This document shows positions 8,616 through 17,586 of a stretch of 64,000 nucleotides of DNA, piece after piece. The stretch is from Sporolactobacillus sp. STSJ-5 (GTDB taxonomy: Bacteria > Bacillota > Bacilli > Bacillales > Sporolactobacillaceae): assembly GCF_024385605.1 (NCBI RefSeq), contig NZ_JANFOJ010000007.1:100064-164063 (forward strand). The letters are read 5' to 3'. The notes under the pieces are model-generated. The model worked only from the letters and a program-made list of their open reading frames with translations. It was not told the origin of the DNA and did no database searches. How positions within the stretch are numbered: position 1 is the stretch's first letter; the number at the start of each line of letters is the position of its first letter. Position numbers and translations under genes: made by a program.

Positions 8616-9837
8616 GCAGCCGCAGTTGGAGGAAAAATACAGAACTGATGAAAATGGGCGCTATGGAATGTTTGGCGGACGATATGTCCCAGAGACATTG
8701 ATGCACGCAGTTTTGGAACTTGAACAAGGCTTTAAAGAAGCAATTGATGACCCCTCATTTTTAAACGATTACCATCGAATTCTCCATGAGTATTCCGGCA
8801 GACCGACACCCGTGACCTATTGTGAACGATTGAGCAATCTAATCGGTGGAGCTCGTATTTTTTTGAAACGGGAGGATTTGAATCACACCGGGGCTCATAA
8901 AATCAATAATGCTGTTGGGCAGGCATTACTCGCGCGCAGAATGGGGAAAAAGAAGATAATCGCAGAGACCGGTGCCGGTCAGCATGGAGTAGCCTCTGCT
9001 ACGGTTGCCGCGTATTTCGGAATGCCCTGCAAGGTTTTTATGGGTGCTGTCGATGTGGAGCGTCAGGCGCTTAATGTATTCCGGATGAAACTGCTGGGTG
9101 CAGAAGTTGTTCCCGTTCATTCGGGAAATGGAACGTTGAAGGATGCGGTCAATGAAGTGCTTCGTTATTGGGCAGCAAACGTTGAGGACACAGCTTACAT
9201 TGACGGTTCGGTTGTGGGACCCCATCCTTATCCGATGATTGTCCGCGATTTTCAGAGAATAATCGGCGATGAAGCAAGGTCCCAGATGATCGATAAAATT
9301 GGCAAACTGCCTGACGCCGCTTTTGCCTGTGTCGGCGGAGGAAGCAATGCTATGGGATTATTCACCGCTTTTCTCAAAGATTCTGTTCAATTATTTGGTG
9401 CAGAGGCAGGAGGCAAGGGGATTAATACCGATGCCCATGCGGCTACACTGACTAAGGGAAGCATCGGTATTGTTCATGGCATGAAAACATATCTTCTTCA
9501 GGATCAAAATGGGCAGATTACCGAGCCCTATTCTATTTCAGCTGGATTGGACTACCCGGGTATTGGTCCTGAACACGCCTATCTATATCAATCAGGACGT
9601 GTGACCTATGAGGCGATCACAGATGACGAAGCGGTTGACGCACTCATTAAATTATCTAAATTCGAAGGCATTCTGCCCGCACTAGAAAGTGCACATGGGC
9701 TCGCTTTGGCAATGAAACGAGCAAAAGCAATGAAACACGATCAAAATGTACTTGTCTGTCTTTCCGGACGCGGAGATAAGGATGTGCAGACAATACTGCA
9801 TGTGATGGATGAAGAAAACGGTGGTGACCACCAATGA
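8608..9837 (+). CDS. trpB: Tryptophan synthase beta chain
   Basis: PLP enzyme that joins indole and serine. The PLP lysine is in [10 protein letters not shown] (Lys98 with this start). The phosphate loop is [10 protein letters not shown] and the tail LSGRGDKD binds cofactor. The N-terminal [16 protein letters not shown] is typical. The product is 409 residues. GTG 8608 overlaps the trpF stop by 8 bases and follows AGAAGGTG; an upstream TTG at 8587 is a less likely start. It is a TrpB1-type subunit that partners trpA directly downstream. Confidence 0.97.
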   Translation: MIRQPQLEEKYRTDENGRYGMFGGRYVPETLMHAVLELEQGFKEAIDDPSFLNDYHRILHEYSGRPTPVTYCERLSNLIGGARIFLKREDLNHTGAHKINNAVGQALLARRMGKKKIIAETGAGQHGVASATVAAYFGMPCKVFMGAVDVERQALNVFRMKLLGAEVVPVHSGNGTLKDAVNEVLRYWAANVEDTAYIDGSVVGPHPYPMIVRDFQRIIGDEARSQMIDKIGKLPDAAFACVGGGSNAMGLFTAFLKDSVQLFGAEAGGKGINTDAHAATLTKGSIGIVHGMKTYLLQDQNGQITEPYSISAGLDYPGIGPEHAYLYQSGRVTYEAITDDEAVDALIKLSKFEGILPALESAHGLALAMKRAKAMKHDQNVLVCLSGRGDKDVQTILHVMDEENGGDHQ

Positions 9838-10652
9838 CAGCCAGGATGCGTGAGTATATAAAAAAAGATAAAGGCATGCTGTTCATTCCATTTATCACCG
9901 CCGGAGATCCTGATAATGAATCAACCGTTCAGATTGCGCTCATGCTTCAATCAATCGGAGCGAACGCACTTGAGCTTGGTATTCCTTACTCAGATCCCTT
10001 GGCGGATGGGCCTGTAATTCAGGAAGCCTCAAAACGCGCACTCAGCCACGGCGAAACACTGTTTGATGCAATGGCACTCGTTAAAATGATGCGCCGACAA
10101 GGACTAAAAATTCCGGTTATCATTTTCACCTATGCCAATGTACTCCTGCAATTCGGGGTTGATGTCTTTTTTCAACAGGCAAAAACTATTGGAGTTGACG
10201 GGCTGCTTGTTCCTGATCTCCCTTATGAGGAGAGCCGGCTGCTTGCGGATACATGCCGCAAGCAAGATATGAGCCTGATCTCGCTTGTCGCACCAACAAC
10301 ATCTGATCGCAGGCTGAGCATGATTTGTAATGAGGCGCAAGGCTTTATTTACTGCGTGTCATCACTCGGCGTTACCGGGATGAGAAAAAGCTTTCATCCG
10401 GATGTGTTTCCATTTCTCAAACGTGTGAAAAAGGTAAGCGAGCTGCCCATTGCTGTTGGTTTTGGTATTTCATCTTCTGAGCAGGTAGAAGAACTCAAAA
10501 ATCATGCCGATGGTTTTATCGTAGGAAGCGCAATTGTAACGTTAATTGGGCGTTATACGATAGAATTAGCCGACTCAGGTACTCGTTCCAGTGCTGTTGA
10601 TCAAATACGCAGGCTGCTTTGTGAGAAACTGTTTGTGCCTGTAAATAAATGA
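9834..10652 (+). CDS. trpA: Tryptophan synthase alpha chain
   Basis: Releases indole from indole-3-glycerol phosphate and channels it to TrpB. The catalytic acids are in [17 protein letters not shown] (Glu48 and Asp58). The phosphate-binding glycines are in [11 protein letters not shown] and [11 protein letters not shown]. Length is 272 residues. The ATG overlaps the trpB TGA by four bases. It is the last gene of the operon and is followed by a terminator. Confidence 0.97.
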   Translation: MTARMREYIKKDKGMLFIPFITAGDPDNESTVQIALMLQSIGANALELGIPYSDPLADGPVIQEASKRALSHGETLFDAMALVKMMRRQGLKIPVIIFTYANVLLQFGVDVFFQQAKTIGVDGLLVPDLPYEESRLLADTCRKQDMSLISLVAPTTSDRRLSMICNEAQGFIYCVSSLGVTGMRKSFHPDVFPFLKRVKKVSELPIAVGFGISSSEQVEELKNHADGFIVGSAIVTLIGRYTIELADSGTRSSAVDQIRRLLCEKLFVPVNK

Positions 10653-10670
10653 TTTGAGGAAGAATTCAAG

Positions 10671-10702
10671 CCTTGACTGCATGAAGCTGTCAAGGTTTTT
10701 TT
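10671..10702 (+). terminator. Terminator of the trp operon
   Basis: CCTTGAC (10671-10677) pairs with GTCAAGG (10689-10695) and is followed by seven T's. It closes the operon 18 bases after trpA, so no hisC/tyrA/aroE follow as they do in B. subtilis. Confidence 0.85.
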
Positions 10703-10768
10703 ACTCTAATTATCCTTTCTTCCTCTGCCCTTATATATATGAAAATGTGCAATCACAGTTAGTCCTTC

Positions 10769-10797
10769 TTGAAGTCGGCATGAAAGTTGATTATGAT
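10769..10797 (+). promoter_or_regulatory. Promoter of ypiA
   Basis: TTGAAG (10769-10774) and TATGAT (10792-10797) are spaced by 17 bases, 47 bases before the ypiA ATG. Confidence 0.6.
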
Positions 10798-10843
10798 GGC
10801 TAAAGTAGGTTATTGTTCGGTTTTTTTGGGGAGGAATTAAAGC

Positions 10844-12100
10844 ATGCGTACTTTAGAAACAGCGACCGCATTATTAGATAGTGGACAAACTGAAGAAGGA
10901 ATTAAGCTGCTTCATGATCTTGTTTTAAATGGAGACGATCGAACACAATTTGGTGCAGCGTCAGTTTTTCAGCAATACGGATTTTTGGATGATGCTCAGA
11001 AAACGTATGAGGGACTGCTTAAGCGCTATCCGAATGATAGCGAACTTATTTTGCAGCTTTCCGAACTCTTGATTGATAAAAATGACGAATCGACGGCCAT
11101 TCAATATTTGCAGCGAATTCATCCATTAGATGAAAATTTTTTGAGTGCGCAGGTGATGCTTGCCGACCTTTATCAACTTGAAGGTCTTGATGAGGTTGCA
11201 GAACACAAGCTTCTCGGTGCGCTAAAATTTTCACCGCATCAGCCGATTCTGATTCTCGCTCTTGGTGAACTTTATTTATCGATTGGCGAGGCAAGCAAGG
11301 CAGTGGATTGCTTCATCGAGGTAAAGGATAATAAGGAGCTTTCGGATCAGAATGTTCATTTGAAACTTTCGGAAGCACTGAGTTTGAGCGGCAATTTTGA
11401 ATCGTCCATACGGGAGTACGAGCTTGGGTTAAAGAAGGAGAAAACACTCGATGGTTTATTTGGGCTGGCCATTACAGCAATGCAGATTCACAAGCATCGT
11501 AAGGCCATCAAAGCACTGGAGACTTTAAAGACAATGGATCCGGGTTACAGTACACTTTATACGGTGCTGGCAGAGGCCTATGAGCATGAGGGACAGCTGG
11601 ATAAGGCAATGGAGTCTATTGAGGCGGGCATTGAACAGGATGAATATAATGAAAGATTGTATGAATCCGCAGGAATATTAGCAGCTAAAATGCATGAAAA
11701 AGAAAAAGCGGCGGAATACTTCAGAAAGTGTCTGGAGCAGAATCCGGAAAATATGGACGCATTAACGCATCTGGCAGAATTAAATGTGCAGGCAGAGGAT
11801 TATGATGCGGTTATCGATTTGCTTTCATCTGTTGAAAGTGATGATCCAACACTCATCTGGTTCCTTGCCACAGCATATAATCAAACCGATGACATAAAAA
11901 AAGCGGCTGATCTATACAAAAGGTGTCAAACAGCTTTTTCGAACAATCCCGAGTTTCTGCAGGAGTACGGCGAATTCTTAAGAGAGACAGGTAAGCAGCG
12001 GGAGGGTTTGGCTTTGTTAGAAAAGGCGTCACAGTTAAGTCCGGAAAACCAAGATCTCGCTTCATTTGTTGAGCGAATTAAGCAGGATGAATTAGGTTAA
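10844..12100 (+). CDS. ypiA: Tetratricopeptide repeat protein YpiA
   Basis: Cytoplasmic protein of 418 residues made almost wholly of TPR helices. Typical TPR spacing of A/G and Y/P residues recurs, for example AEAYEHEGQLDKAMESIEAGIEQD, AAEYFRKCLEQNPENMDALTHLAELN and ADLYKRCQTAFSNNPEFLQEYG. It has no signal peptide or membrane helix. Size and position before ypiB match B. subtilis YpiA. TPR proteins are protein-binding scaffolds. Given the neighbour, it may take part in the same regulation of MurA breakdown; that link is inference from context. Confidence 0.88.
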   Translation: MRTLETATALLDSGQTEEGIKLLHDLVLNGDDRTQFGAASVFQQYGFLDDAQKTYEGLLKRYPNDSELILQLSELLIDKNDESTAIQYLQRIHPLDENFLSAQVMLADLYQLEGLDEVAEHKLLGALKFSPHQPILILALGELYLSIGEASKAVDCFIEVKDNKELSDQNVHLKLSEALSLSGNFESSIREYELGLKKEKTLDGLFGLAITAMQIHKHRKAIKALETLKTMDPGYSTLYTVLAEAYEHEGQLDKAMESIEAGIEQDEYNERLYESAGILAAKMHEKEKAAEYFRKCLEQNPENMDALTHLAELNVQAEDYDAVIDLLSSVESDDPTLIWFLATAYNQTDDIKKAADLYKRCQTAFSNNPEFLQEYGEFLRETGKQREGLALLEKASQLSPENQDLASFVERIKQDELG

Positions 12101-12163
12101 ACAGCGAATATATCCATTATAAAGACTGATGAATGCGAAAGCGGGACAGGAGGGTACGGCAAA

Positions 12164-12709
12164 ATGGAACAGACGGTATCAAATGGACAGAAGAAAACGT
12201 TTCTTCGTTGGATTTTAGATCGTCATTTGCTAACTAACCGAGAAATTATTTGGCTGCTTCATTATCTGATGAGCAACGATAAATTGCTTGGTTTGATCCA
12301 TATTGTTGATGAAGTGGCGCGTGTCAGCCGCTCGATCACGATTGGATGTCCTGATAATGGACGCCCTATATTTCGTTATGTAAAAACAACTGTTGAAACC
12401 AATGATCCTGAGAAAGCGTTTCATGATTTGCGTATGAACCAAGAAGAAGATATTTACATGGAGCTGGACATTGAAACGGTACGCCGCTCTCCAATCTATT
12501 TTTCCGTTTTGGAAGAAAACCCGAATAACCCTGTAGATGTACATGAAAAATATGGGGAAATGGCAAATTGCGCGGCTGTTGAAGCGGAACGAAATTTTAT
12601 TGCCGATCGGTTGAATAAGGCAATTAATGAGGCGCTTGATCAGGGGAACCAAGATCAATTTTATCTGTTGTCCAAACAATTAAACCAATTGCAAAAATAT
12701 CAAAGGTAA
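12164..12709 (+). CDS. ypiB: UPF0302 family protein YpiB (ReoY-like)
   Basis: A 181-residue soluble protein with the YpiB/ReoY layout: an N-terminal helical segment ([26 protein letters not shown]) followed by the strand-rich middle ending in [17 protein letters not shown], then a charged helical C-terminus. In Listeria the orthologue ReoY is known to promote ClpCP degradation of MurA, linking PASTA-kinase signalling to peptidoglycan synthesis. It is encoded 63 bases after ypiA, as in Bacillus. No catalytic motif is visible, as expected for an adaptor. Confidence 0.9.
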   Translation: MEQTVSNGQKKTFLRWILDRHLLTNREIIWLLHYLMSNDKLLGLIHIVDEVARVSRSITIGCPDNGRPIFRYVKTTVETNDPEKAFHDLRMNQEEDIYMELDIETVRRSPIYFSVLEENPNNPVDVHEKYGEMANCAAVEAERNFIADRLNKAINEALDQGNQDQFYLLSKQLNQLQKYQR

Positions 12710-12811
12710 GCAAATTGTCAAATGAAAAATTTGTTGGCAAGCAGCTTTAGCGGTCTACTCTTGTCCCATGACTCATATAGTCATTACTAGGAGTTAAAAG
12801 GAGGACAAGCA

Positions 12812-13600
12812 ATGAATGCGAAGCTGGTTGCCATATTTATTTCCTTCATTCTTTTTATCGGTTTTCCTGTACAAGGACGAGCAGAAAATGACACAAAAGC
12901 TGCTAAAAATCATACAGAGGACTTAATCAATTTATCTGATCGCGTATTTCAGTATACAGATGCAAATCAAGATACTGCAGCGTACAGTTTGCTCAATGAG
13001 TTAAGTAAGGAATGGAATCGTTCACCGCAGAACTATTCAGAAAAAGATCAGCGAGTTATAAACACAGCTATTGCCAAATTAAAGGTTCTGATGGCCAATT
13101 CAGGTGAAAATCAACGTGAAATTACCGATGCTGCAGTCTCACTTCGACTGGGTTTTGATGCTCTTGCGCCGGATGGAAAACCTCTATGGAAAAATTTGCA
13201 TTATGCAGTTACTGCACCGGTGTCTAAAATGAAATCCGCACTTAATAATAAGGATAATGAACGTTTTCAATATTATCTTAACGAATTTCTAGATAAATAT
13301 GCGGTTGTTTATCCGGCGATGGTTATCAACGGCCAAACAGATGTGGTAAATCTAGTCAATAAGCAAATCAATTCATTCAGTGATCAACGGGAGAAAAGCT
13401 TAAAAACGAGCACTAGAATTCGACAATTGAATGGGATTGATCGCGAATTGAATAATGTATTTGATCAATCTTCGCAGAATCACGAGGAAAGTATGGTGGG
13501 ATTAGCCACAATTATTGGCGGGATTATTGTTTGTGTGCTTGCCTATGCGTCATGGCGCCGTTATATGGGAGAACATTTGCGCCGGGAACATGTGAGGTAA
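12812..13600 (+). CDS. ypjB: Sporulation protein YpjB family
   Basis: Membrane-attached protein of 262 residues with an N-terminal signal segment (about 1-24, KLVAIFISFILFIGFPVQG). A mostly helical extracytoplasmic domain follows, then one C-terminal membrane helix (ATIIGGIIVCVLAYASW) and a short basic tail. This layout and length match the YpjB family, which in B. subtilis is expressed in the mother cell during sporulation. CATATAGT at 12774-12781 resembles a sigmaE -10 box (one mismatch), but I see no convincing -35. In Bacillus ypiF, qcrABC and ypjA lie between ypiB and ypjB; here they are missing. Confidence 0.82.
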   Translation: MNAKLVAIFISFILFIGFPVQGRAENDTKAAKNHTEDLINLSDRVFQYTDANQDTAAYSLLNELSKEWNRSPQNYSEKDQRVINTAIAKLKVLMANSGENQREITDAAVSLRLGFDALAPDGKPLWKNLHYAVTAPVSKMKSALNNKDNERFQYYLNEFLDKYAVVYPAMVINGQTDVVNLVNKQINSFSDQREKSLKTSTRIRQLNGIDRELNNVFDQSSQNHEESMVGLATIIGGIIVCVLAYASWRRYMGEHLRREHVR

Positions 13601-13614
13601 TAAGGTTTAATTTT

Positions 13615-13643
13615 TTGACAAACAATCAAAGTTTGACTAAAAT
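13615..13643 (+). promoter_or_regulatory. Promoter before the YugP-type protease
   Basis: TTGACA (13615-13620) and TAAAAT (13638-13643) have a 17-base spacer. It directs transcription toward the ATG at 13775. Confidence 0.75.
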
Positions 13644-13774
13644 TGACTATAAAGAAGTTTGTTCATCGAAATCGACAACGGCTTAATGAATGCGTTGAAA
13701 GGTTGATTGCGCATGTTTTGGTATGTTGTCTCGTTTCTGAACATTCTCAAATGATCAGTTTTGGAGGAATGAGC

Positions 13775-14455
13775 ATGATTCAATACCTGATTTATTTAGG
13801 CGTGTTAATGCTGATCCCTATTTGGGCGCAGATGCGTGTCCGTTCGACGTACTCACGTTATTCTGAAGTCGGTAATTCAACCGGTATGACCGGAGCTGAA
13901 ACGGCAAGACGCATTTTAGATGCCAATGGTCTTTACGATGTAACAGTAAGAGAGGTTGCCGGTTCCTTGACGGATCACTATGATCCGCGAGACAAGTCGG
14001 TTAATTTATCAACAGATATCTATCATGGTGCTTCAATAGCCGGAACGGCTGTGGCCGCCCATGAAGTGGGACACGCGATTCAAGATGCTAAGGACTATAC
14101 ATTTATGCGGGTTCGCAGTGCACTTGTTCCTGTTGCCAACTTAGGATCGAATTTGTCCTATATTCTTATCTTGGCAGGCGTATTCCTCGGTATGATGCAG
14201 CTGGCTTCGATCGGTGTTCTATTCTTTGCTGCCGCAGTTCTCTTCCAGTTGGTTACGCTTCCGGTTGAATTTGATGCATCCGGGCGGGCTTTGAAACAGA
14301 TTGTTTCATTAGGTATCGTTCAAGAGGATGAACAAAAACAAGCGAAAAAAGTTCTTTCAGCAGCGGCTATGACTTATGTCGCCGCGGCACTGGTATCTTT
14401 GATGGAACTCATTCGTTTCATTCTGATGATTACAATGTCTAATCGCGAAGAGTAA
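13775..14455 (+). CDS. yugP: Membrane zinc metallopeptidase, YugP family
   Basis: Putative integral-membrane protease of 226 residues. The zinc motif HEVGH lies in AGTAVAAHEVGHAIQDA. It is flanked by an N-terminal membrane helix (IQYLIYLGVLMLIPIWAQM) and several C-terminal helices. The conserved LPVEFDASGRALKQI, where an acidic residue could act as the third zinc ligand, is present. Length equals B. subtilis YugP. ATG 13775 has GGAGG 7 bases upstream; the longer frame from 13643 overlaps the promoter. Substrates of the family are not known. It has its own promoter and terminator. Confidence 0.9.
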   Translation: MIQYLIYLGVLMLIPIWAQMRVRSTYSRYSEVGNSTGMTGAETARRILDANGLYDVTVREVAGSLTDHYDPRDKSVNLSTDIYHGASIAGTAVAAHEVGHAIQDAKDYTFMRVRSALVPVANLGSNLSYILILAGVFLGMMQLASIGVLFFAAAVLFQLVTLPVEFDASGRALKQIVSLGIVQEDEQKQAKKVLSAAAMTYVAAALVSLMELIRFILMITMSNREE

Positions 14456-14484
14456 ATACATTAAGTAAACGAATAAATGATTGG

Positions 14485-14515
14485 CCGCCGCCTTTAATGA
14501 GGCCGCGGTTTTTTT
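14485..14515 (+). terminator. Terminator after yugP
   Basis: A GC-rich stem (14485-14493 with 14500-14508, one C-C mismatch) is followed by seven T's. Confidence 0.85.
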
Positions 14516-14544
14516 GCGTTTTTCTAAAGTACGAGAAAATAAAA

Positions 14545-14572
14545 TTGACAAAGGATTGTTTTATATTACAAT
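14545..14572 (+). promoter_or_regulatory. Promoter of the queT transcript
   Basis: TTGACA (14545-14550) and TACAAT (14567-14572) are spaced by 16 bases. The start point would be about 15-20 bases before the riboswitch. Confidence 0.75.
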
Positions 14573-14594
14573 AAAGTAGTTTGAGCGTATGCTC

Positions 14595-14640
14595 ACGTGG
14601 TTCGAAACCATCCCACGTTTATCAAAAAACTAAGGAGGAG
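14595..14640 (+). promoter_or_regulatory. PreQ1 class I riboswitch before queT
   Basis: The stem ACGTGG/CCACGT (14595-14600 with 14613-14618) closes a 12-base loop. It is followed by the A-rich tail ATCAAAAAACTAAGGAGG (14621-14638). The stem, loop size and the AAAAAACUAAGGA tail are the hallmarks of the small preQ1-I aptamer. The tail runs directly into the ribosome site of queT, so ligand binding would fold the Shine-Dalgarno into the pseudoknot and shut translation off. The regulated gene is a queuosine-precursor transporter, which fits. Confidence 0.88.
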
Positions 14641-14647
14641 TTTTTGT

Positions 14648-15136
14648 TTGAAGACAATTAGAATGTTGGCAGTTAATGCCATTTTAGCAGCGTTGTATAT
14701 CGTGCTTACTTTTTTTCTGCAGCCGATCAGTTTCTCTGCTGTTCAATTCAGAATCGCTGAGATGCTGAACCATTTCATCGTGTTTAACAAGAAGTACTTT
14801 TGGGGAATTATTTGCGGTGTATTCATCGGTAATTTATTTTTTTCTCCGCTGCTCCCATACGACTTGATCTTCGGCACGGGACAATCGATTTTAGCGCTTT
14901 TAATTACAATTGTCGTTTCCAAATTTGTAAAGAATATTTGGGCGCGAATGCTGGTCAATACGGGTGTGTTTACACTAACCATGTGCCTTATTGCATGGGA
15001 ACTGTCAATCGTATTTCATTTGCCGTTTCTATGGACATGGCTTACGGTTGCAATTGGCGAGTGTGCCGTAATGTTAATTGGTGCTCCGATTATGTATGCG
15101 ATCAGCCGCCGTATTCCATTTGAAAAATTGATTTGA
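14648..15136 (+). CDS. queT: QueT-family queuosine precursor ECF transporter S component
   Basis: Integral-membrane protein of 162 residues with about five hydrophobic helices. It is of the QueT type (COG4708), the substrate-binding subunit of an energy-coupling-factor importer thought to take up preQ1 or related queuosine precursors. Family features are LAVNAILAALYIVLTFFLQP, VQFRIAEML and the polar-hydrophobic FGTGQSILALLI. The start is TTG 14648, 7 bases after AAGGAGGAG. The longer frame from 14597 begins inside the riboswitch. The ECF energising module is not encoded nearby. Confidence 0.88.
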   Translation: MKTIRMLAVNAILAALYIVLTFFLQPISFSAVQFRIAEMLNHFIVFNKKYFWGIICGVFIGNLFFSPLLPYDLIFGTGQSILALLITIVVSKFVKNIWARMLVNTGVFTLTMCLIAWELSIVFHLPFLWTWLTVAIGECAVMLIGAPIMYAISRRIPFEKLI

Positions 15137-15150
15137 ATAAAAACAAAAAA

Positions 15151-15180
15151 AGCATCCGATAATCACTCGGATGTTTTTTT
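15151..15180. terminator. Bidirectional terminator between queT and the hydrolase
   Basis: Stem 15153-15159 with 15167-15173, T's after it on the + strand and A's before it. It can therefore end transcription from both sides, since the next gene is convergent. Confidence 0.85.
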
Positions 15181-15309
15181 GCTAAGTAATTGGCGAACGA
15201 CATAATCCTTGTCATAATGCTCTTGCGAAGAAAGCCGTTCATTTCAAGCCTAAATAGTGAAAAGCGTGGGATGTTCGCGCACCAGTACGACGGACCACAG
15301 TTGTTTTTC

Positions 15310-16167
15310 TTATTTCGGATGAATACTCCACAGAAATTTCGCAATCAATTGGTCAACCTGAGGATTTTCGTGGAGCATACTATGCTGTGCATTCGGACCA
15401 TATACTGTTTTTTCTTGATAATGAGCCCGATTAAAAAAATACTGACCGAAAAAAGCGCTCTGACATGAAACAACGCCATCACCTTCCACAGCATTTCGCA
15501 TCTCTCCGGCGATCGCCAATACATTCAGATTCTGCGGCAAGCGGCTGCGGTGCTGAAATAAATAACTTTCCCGTTTAAGTGCTTCAAGAGTATAGTCTTT
15601 GTCATTCAGTGGACCATTAATCCAATCAAACGGGGCAGCGATTGCTACATACTTCTTTATCGAGGGGTAGTCAGAAGGATCTTTTATCTGTTCAAGATAA
15701 CAAGTAAAAGCTTTTCCTCCCATTGAATGAGATACGACATTTACTTGCTTAAGTCCATAATCACGTTTCAAAACTAAGAAGACATTCTTCAGCCAGTCAG
15801 CCTGCTGTTCCATGGATTCGTGATTGCTTGCAAAAATGACTTGGATCAAAGGGATTTTTTGATTCGTGATTTTTCCACTTGATTTAATAACACCGTTCGG
15901 TTCGACAGTTATTACAATTGCTCGTTCCGGTCCATCGTAATTCGTTTGTAAACGCTGAAACATCGTGCGAAACGATCGTTCCGAGCCTTTCCATCCGTGA
16001 ATGAACACGGTAGGAATCTGCTGTTTATTTGTTTGAGTTGCGGATGTTTTTACCGATGAATCAGCGATTTTCAATTGATTCATGTCTGCTTTTCCGAAAA
16101 AGAAATAAAAGCTCACTGAGATTAATGCAACGGCGATGAAAAGGGAAATAACATGACTTACTTTCAT
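15310..16167 (-). CDS. Membrane-anchored alpha/beta hydrolase (DUF915 type)
   Basis: Predicted exported or membrane-tethered hydrolase of 285 residues. An N-terminal hydrophobic segment (residues 5-20, HVISLFIAVALISVSFYFFF) is followed by the fold: oxyanion strand PTVFIHGWKGSERSF, nucleophile elbow VVSHSMGG (Ser), AIAAPFDW, and a late His in the C-terminal HSMLHENPQV. This is the arrangement of DUF915 hydrolases of Firmicutes, whose substrates are unknown. ATG at 16167 has GGAGTG upstream; the longer frame to 16380 would overlap the promoter of the divergent exonuclease gene. Confidence 0.85.
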   Translation of the reverse strand: MKVSHVISLFIAVALISVSFYFFFGKADMNQLKIADSSVKTSATQTNKQQIPTVFIHGWKGSERSFRTMFQRLQTNYDGPERAIVITVEPNGVIKSSGKITNQKIPLIQVIFASNHESMEQQADWLKNVFLVLKRDYGLKQVNVVSHSMGGKAFTCYLEQIKDPSDYPSIKKYVAIAAPFDWINGPLNDKDYTLEALKRESYLFQHRSRLPQNLNVLAIAGEMRNAVEGDGVVSCQSAFFGQYFFNRAHYQEKTVYGPNAQHSMLHENPQVDQLIAKFLWSIHPK

Positions 16168-16273
16168 AAAAAACACTCCAATTATCGATCCGTTTGTGGA
16201 TCGCTTTTTATAGCTTATCGCAAATGGCAGATTTTTAAAACCGTCTTTTTGTTCCAGTTTCAGATAAAGTTCA

Positions 16274-16282
16274 TGATATAAT
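16274..16282 (+). promoter_or_regulatory. Extended -10 promoter of the exonuclease gene
   Basis: TGATATAAT gives a TG-n-TATAAT extended -10. The -35 region is poor, as is usual for such promoters. It lies 32 bases before the TTG start. Confidence 0.55.
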
Positions 16283-16313
16283 GAAGAAAGCTTAAATGAA
16301 GAGAGGCTTTTTT

Positions 16314-17234
16314 TTGGCAAATCAACCGCAATTATTACTTGTTGACGGAATGGCATTGCTTTTTCGGGCATTCTATGCAACGGCCCCTACGGGCCAATTT
16401 ATGTTCAACGATCAAGGAATTCCAACTAATGGTGTTCAGGGGTTTTTACGCCATCTCTTGATGGCGATCCAAAGCAGAAAGCCAACGCATCTGGCGGTTT
16501 GTTGGGATATGGGATCAAAAACCTTTCGCAATGAATTATTCGACGGATATAAAGCAAACCGAGCCGCACCGCCTGTTGAAATGGTACCTCAATTTGATCT
16601 GGCAAAGGAAATGATTGATGCATTCGGCGTTCCTAATATCGGTGTGTCCGGATTTGAAGCAGACGATTGTATCGGCACTCTCGCCAAGAAAGCTCAAGAT
16701 GAACTCGATGTTTCTATTGTTACAGGGGACAGAGATTTGCTGCAGCTTCTGGATCGGCGCATTCATGTAGATATTCTTCAAAAAGGCTACGGCAATTACC
16801 GTAGTTTTAATGAAGAAACCTTCTATGATCATTATGGTGTGACACCTCGTCAATTCATTGAAGTGAAAGCGCTAATGGGTGATTCAAGCGATGGTTATCC
16901 AGGTGTTCGCGGTATCGGCGAAAAAACTGCCATTAAGTTGATTAAACAGTTCGGAAGCATTGACTCAATAATCGATCATCTGGACATGCTGCCAAATGGA
17001 CAGCAGAAGAAAATCAGCATGGATATAGATATGCTTCATCTCTCACGCCGATTGGCAGAAATTAATTGTCATGCACCGGTTTCGATAGACTTGGAGAGTG
17101 CCGGTTATTCAGGAGTCACTGATTCATTCATAGAGAAAGTAGATCAGCTCGGGATGCGGTTAGTAAAATATGACCTGGTGAAACAAAGATGGAATCAGGA
17201 AGGTCCGAATTCTGTATTTTTGGCTAATGAATAG
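16314..17234 (+). CDS. ypcP: 5'-3' exonuclease, YpcP / PolI N-terminal domain type
   Basis: Stand-alone relative of the 5'-nuclease domain of DNA polymerase I, expected to remove 5' flaps and RNA primers. Metal-binding acids are visible in LLLVDGMALLFRAF, VCWDMGS, GFEADDCIGTLA, SIVTGDRDLLQLL and VKALMGDSSDGYPGVRGIGEKTA, the last being the helix-hairpin-helix. Length is 306 residues. TTG 16314 is preferred to ATG 16296 because GAGAGG lies 7 bases before it and it gives the family N-terminus. No polymerase domain follows. Confidence 0.93.
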   Translation: MANQPQLLLVDGMALLFRAFYATAPTGQFMFNDQGIPTNGVQGFLRHLLMAIQSRKPTHLAVCWDMGSKTFRNELFDGYKANRAAPPVEMVPQFDLAKEMIDAFGVPNIGVSGFEADDCIGTLAKKAQDELDVSIVTGDRDLLQLLDRRIHVDILQKGYGNYRSFNEETFYDHYGVTPRQFIEVKALMGDSSDGYPGVRGIGEKTAIKLIKQFGSIDSIIDHLDMLPNGQQKKISMDIDMLHLSRRLAEINCHAPVSIDLESAGYSGVTDSFIEKVDQLGMRLVKYDLVKQRWNQEGPNSVFLANE

Positions 17235-17354
17235 CCTTCAAAAGCAGTACCTTTTATATTAACTCATGAATTATGAAATGAGATTGCGCTTGCATTTAGT
17301 AAGTAAATAGACCATAAAACAAATTGGATAATTAATTGAAATCTAAAATAGAGG

Positions 17355-17383
17355 AGATCAGAGAACTGATCTTGCTTTTTTTT
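17355..17383 (+). terminator. Terminator after the exonuclease gene
   Basis: AGATCAG (17355-17361) pairs with CTGATCT (17366-17372) around an AGAA loop, followed by a nine-T run after TGC. Confidence 0.85.
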
Positions 17384-17586
17384 ATCGTAAATAATTTTAC
17401 TATTTTCTCTATTTTGACAAAAAATAGTCGTCTATTGATGAAGGAATTTAACGATTTCCGTTGAATGTTTAACTATAAACTTTAAAAGAACAGTGATTGC
17501 AATGATTCTCTCGCATGAAAAGAAGCATGTTAAAAGAACACGAGAATATCGTTCAATCCATAATAATAATAAAAGGGCGTGGATCA
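17384..17586 (+). promoter_or_regulatory. Upstream region of the glgB-glgA operon
   Basis: This stretch is AT-rich and has no gene. TTGACA occurs at 17414-17419 but without a good -10 at the right distance. TTGAAT (17461) with TAAAAG (17483) at 16 bases is a weak alternative. The ribosome site AAAGGGCGTGG before glgB is also weak. No cre or riboswitch core was recognised. Confidence 0.35.

Noticed and set aside
14597..14647. GTG start for queT at 14597
   Set aside because: It lies inside the riboswitch stem; TTG 14648 follows a perfect ribosome site.
15163..15243. Minus-strand frame reading ERLSSQEHYDKDYVVRQLL before a stop
   Set aside because: It looks protein-like, but has no start codon, is preceded by stops, and its stop lies within the terminator stem; at most a decayed gene tail.
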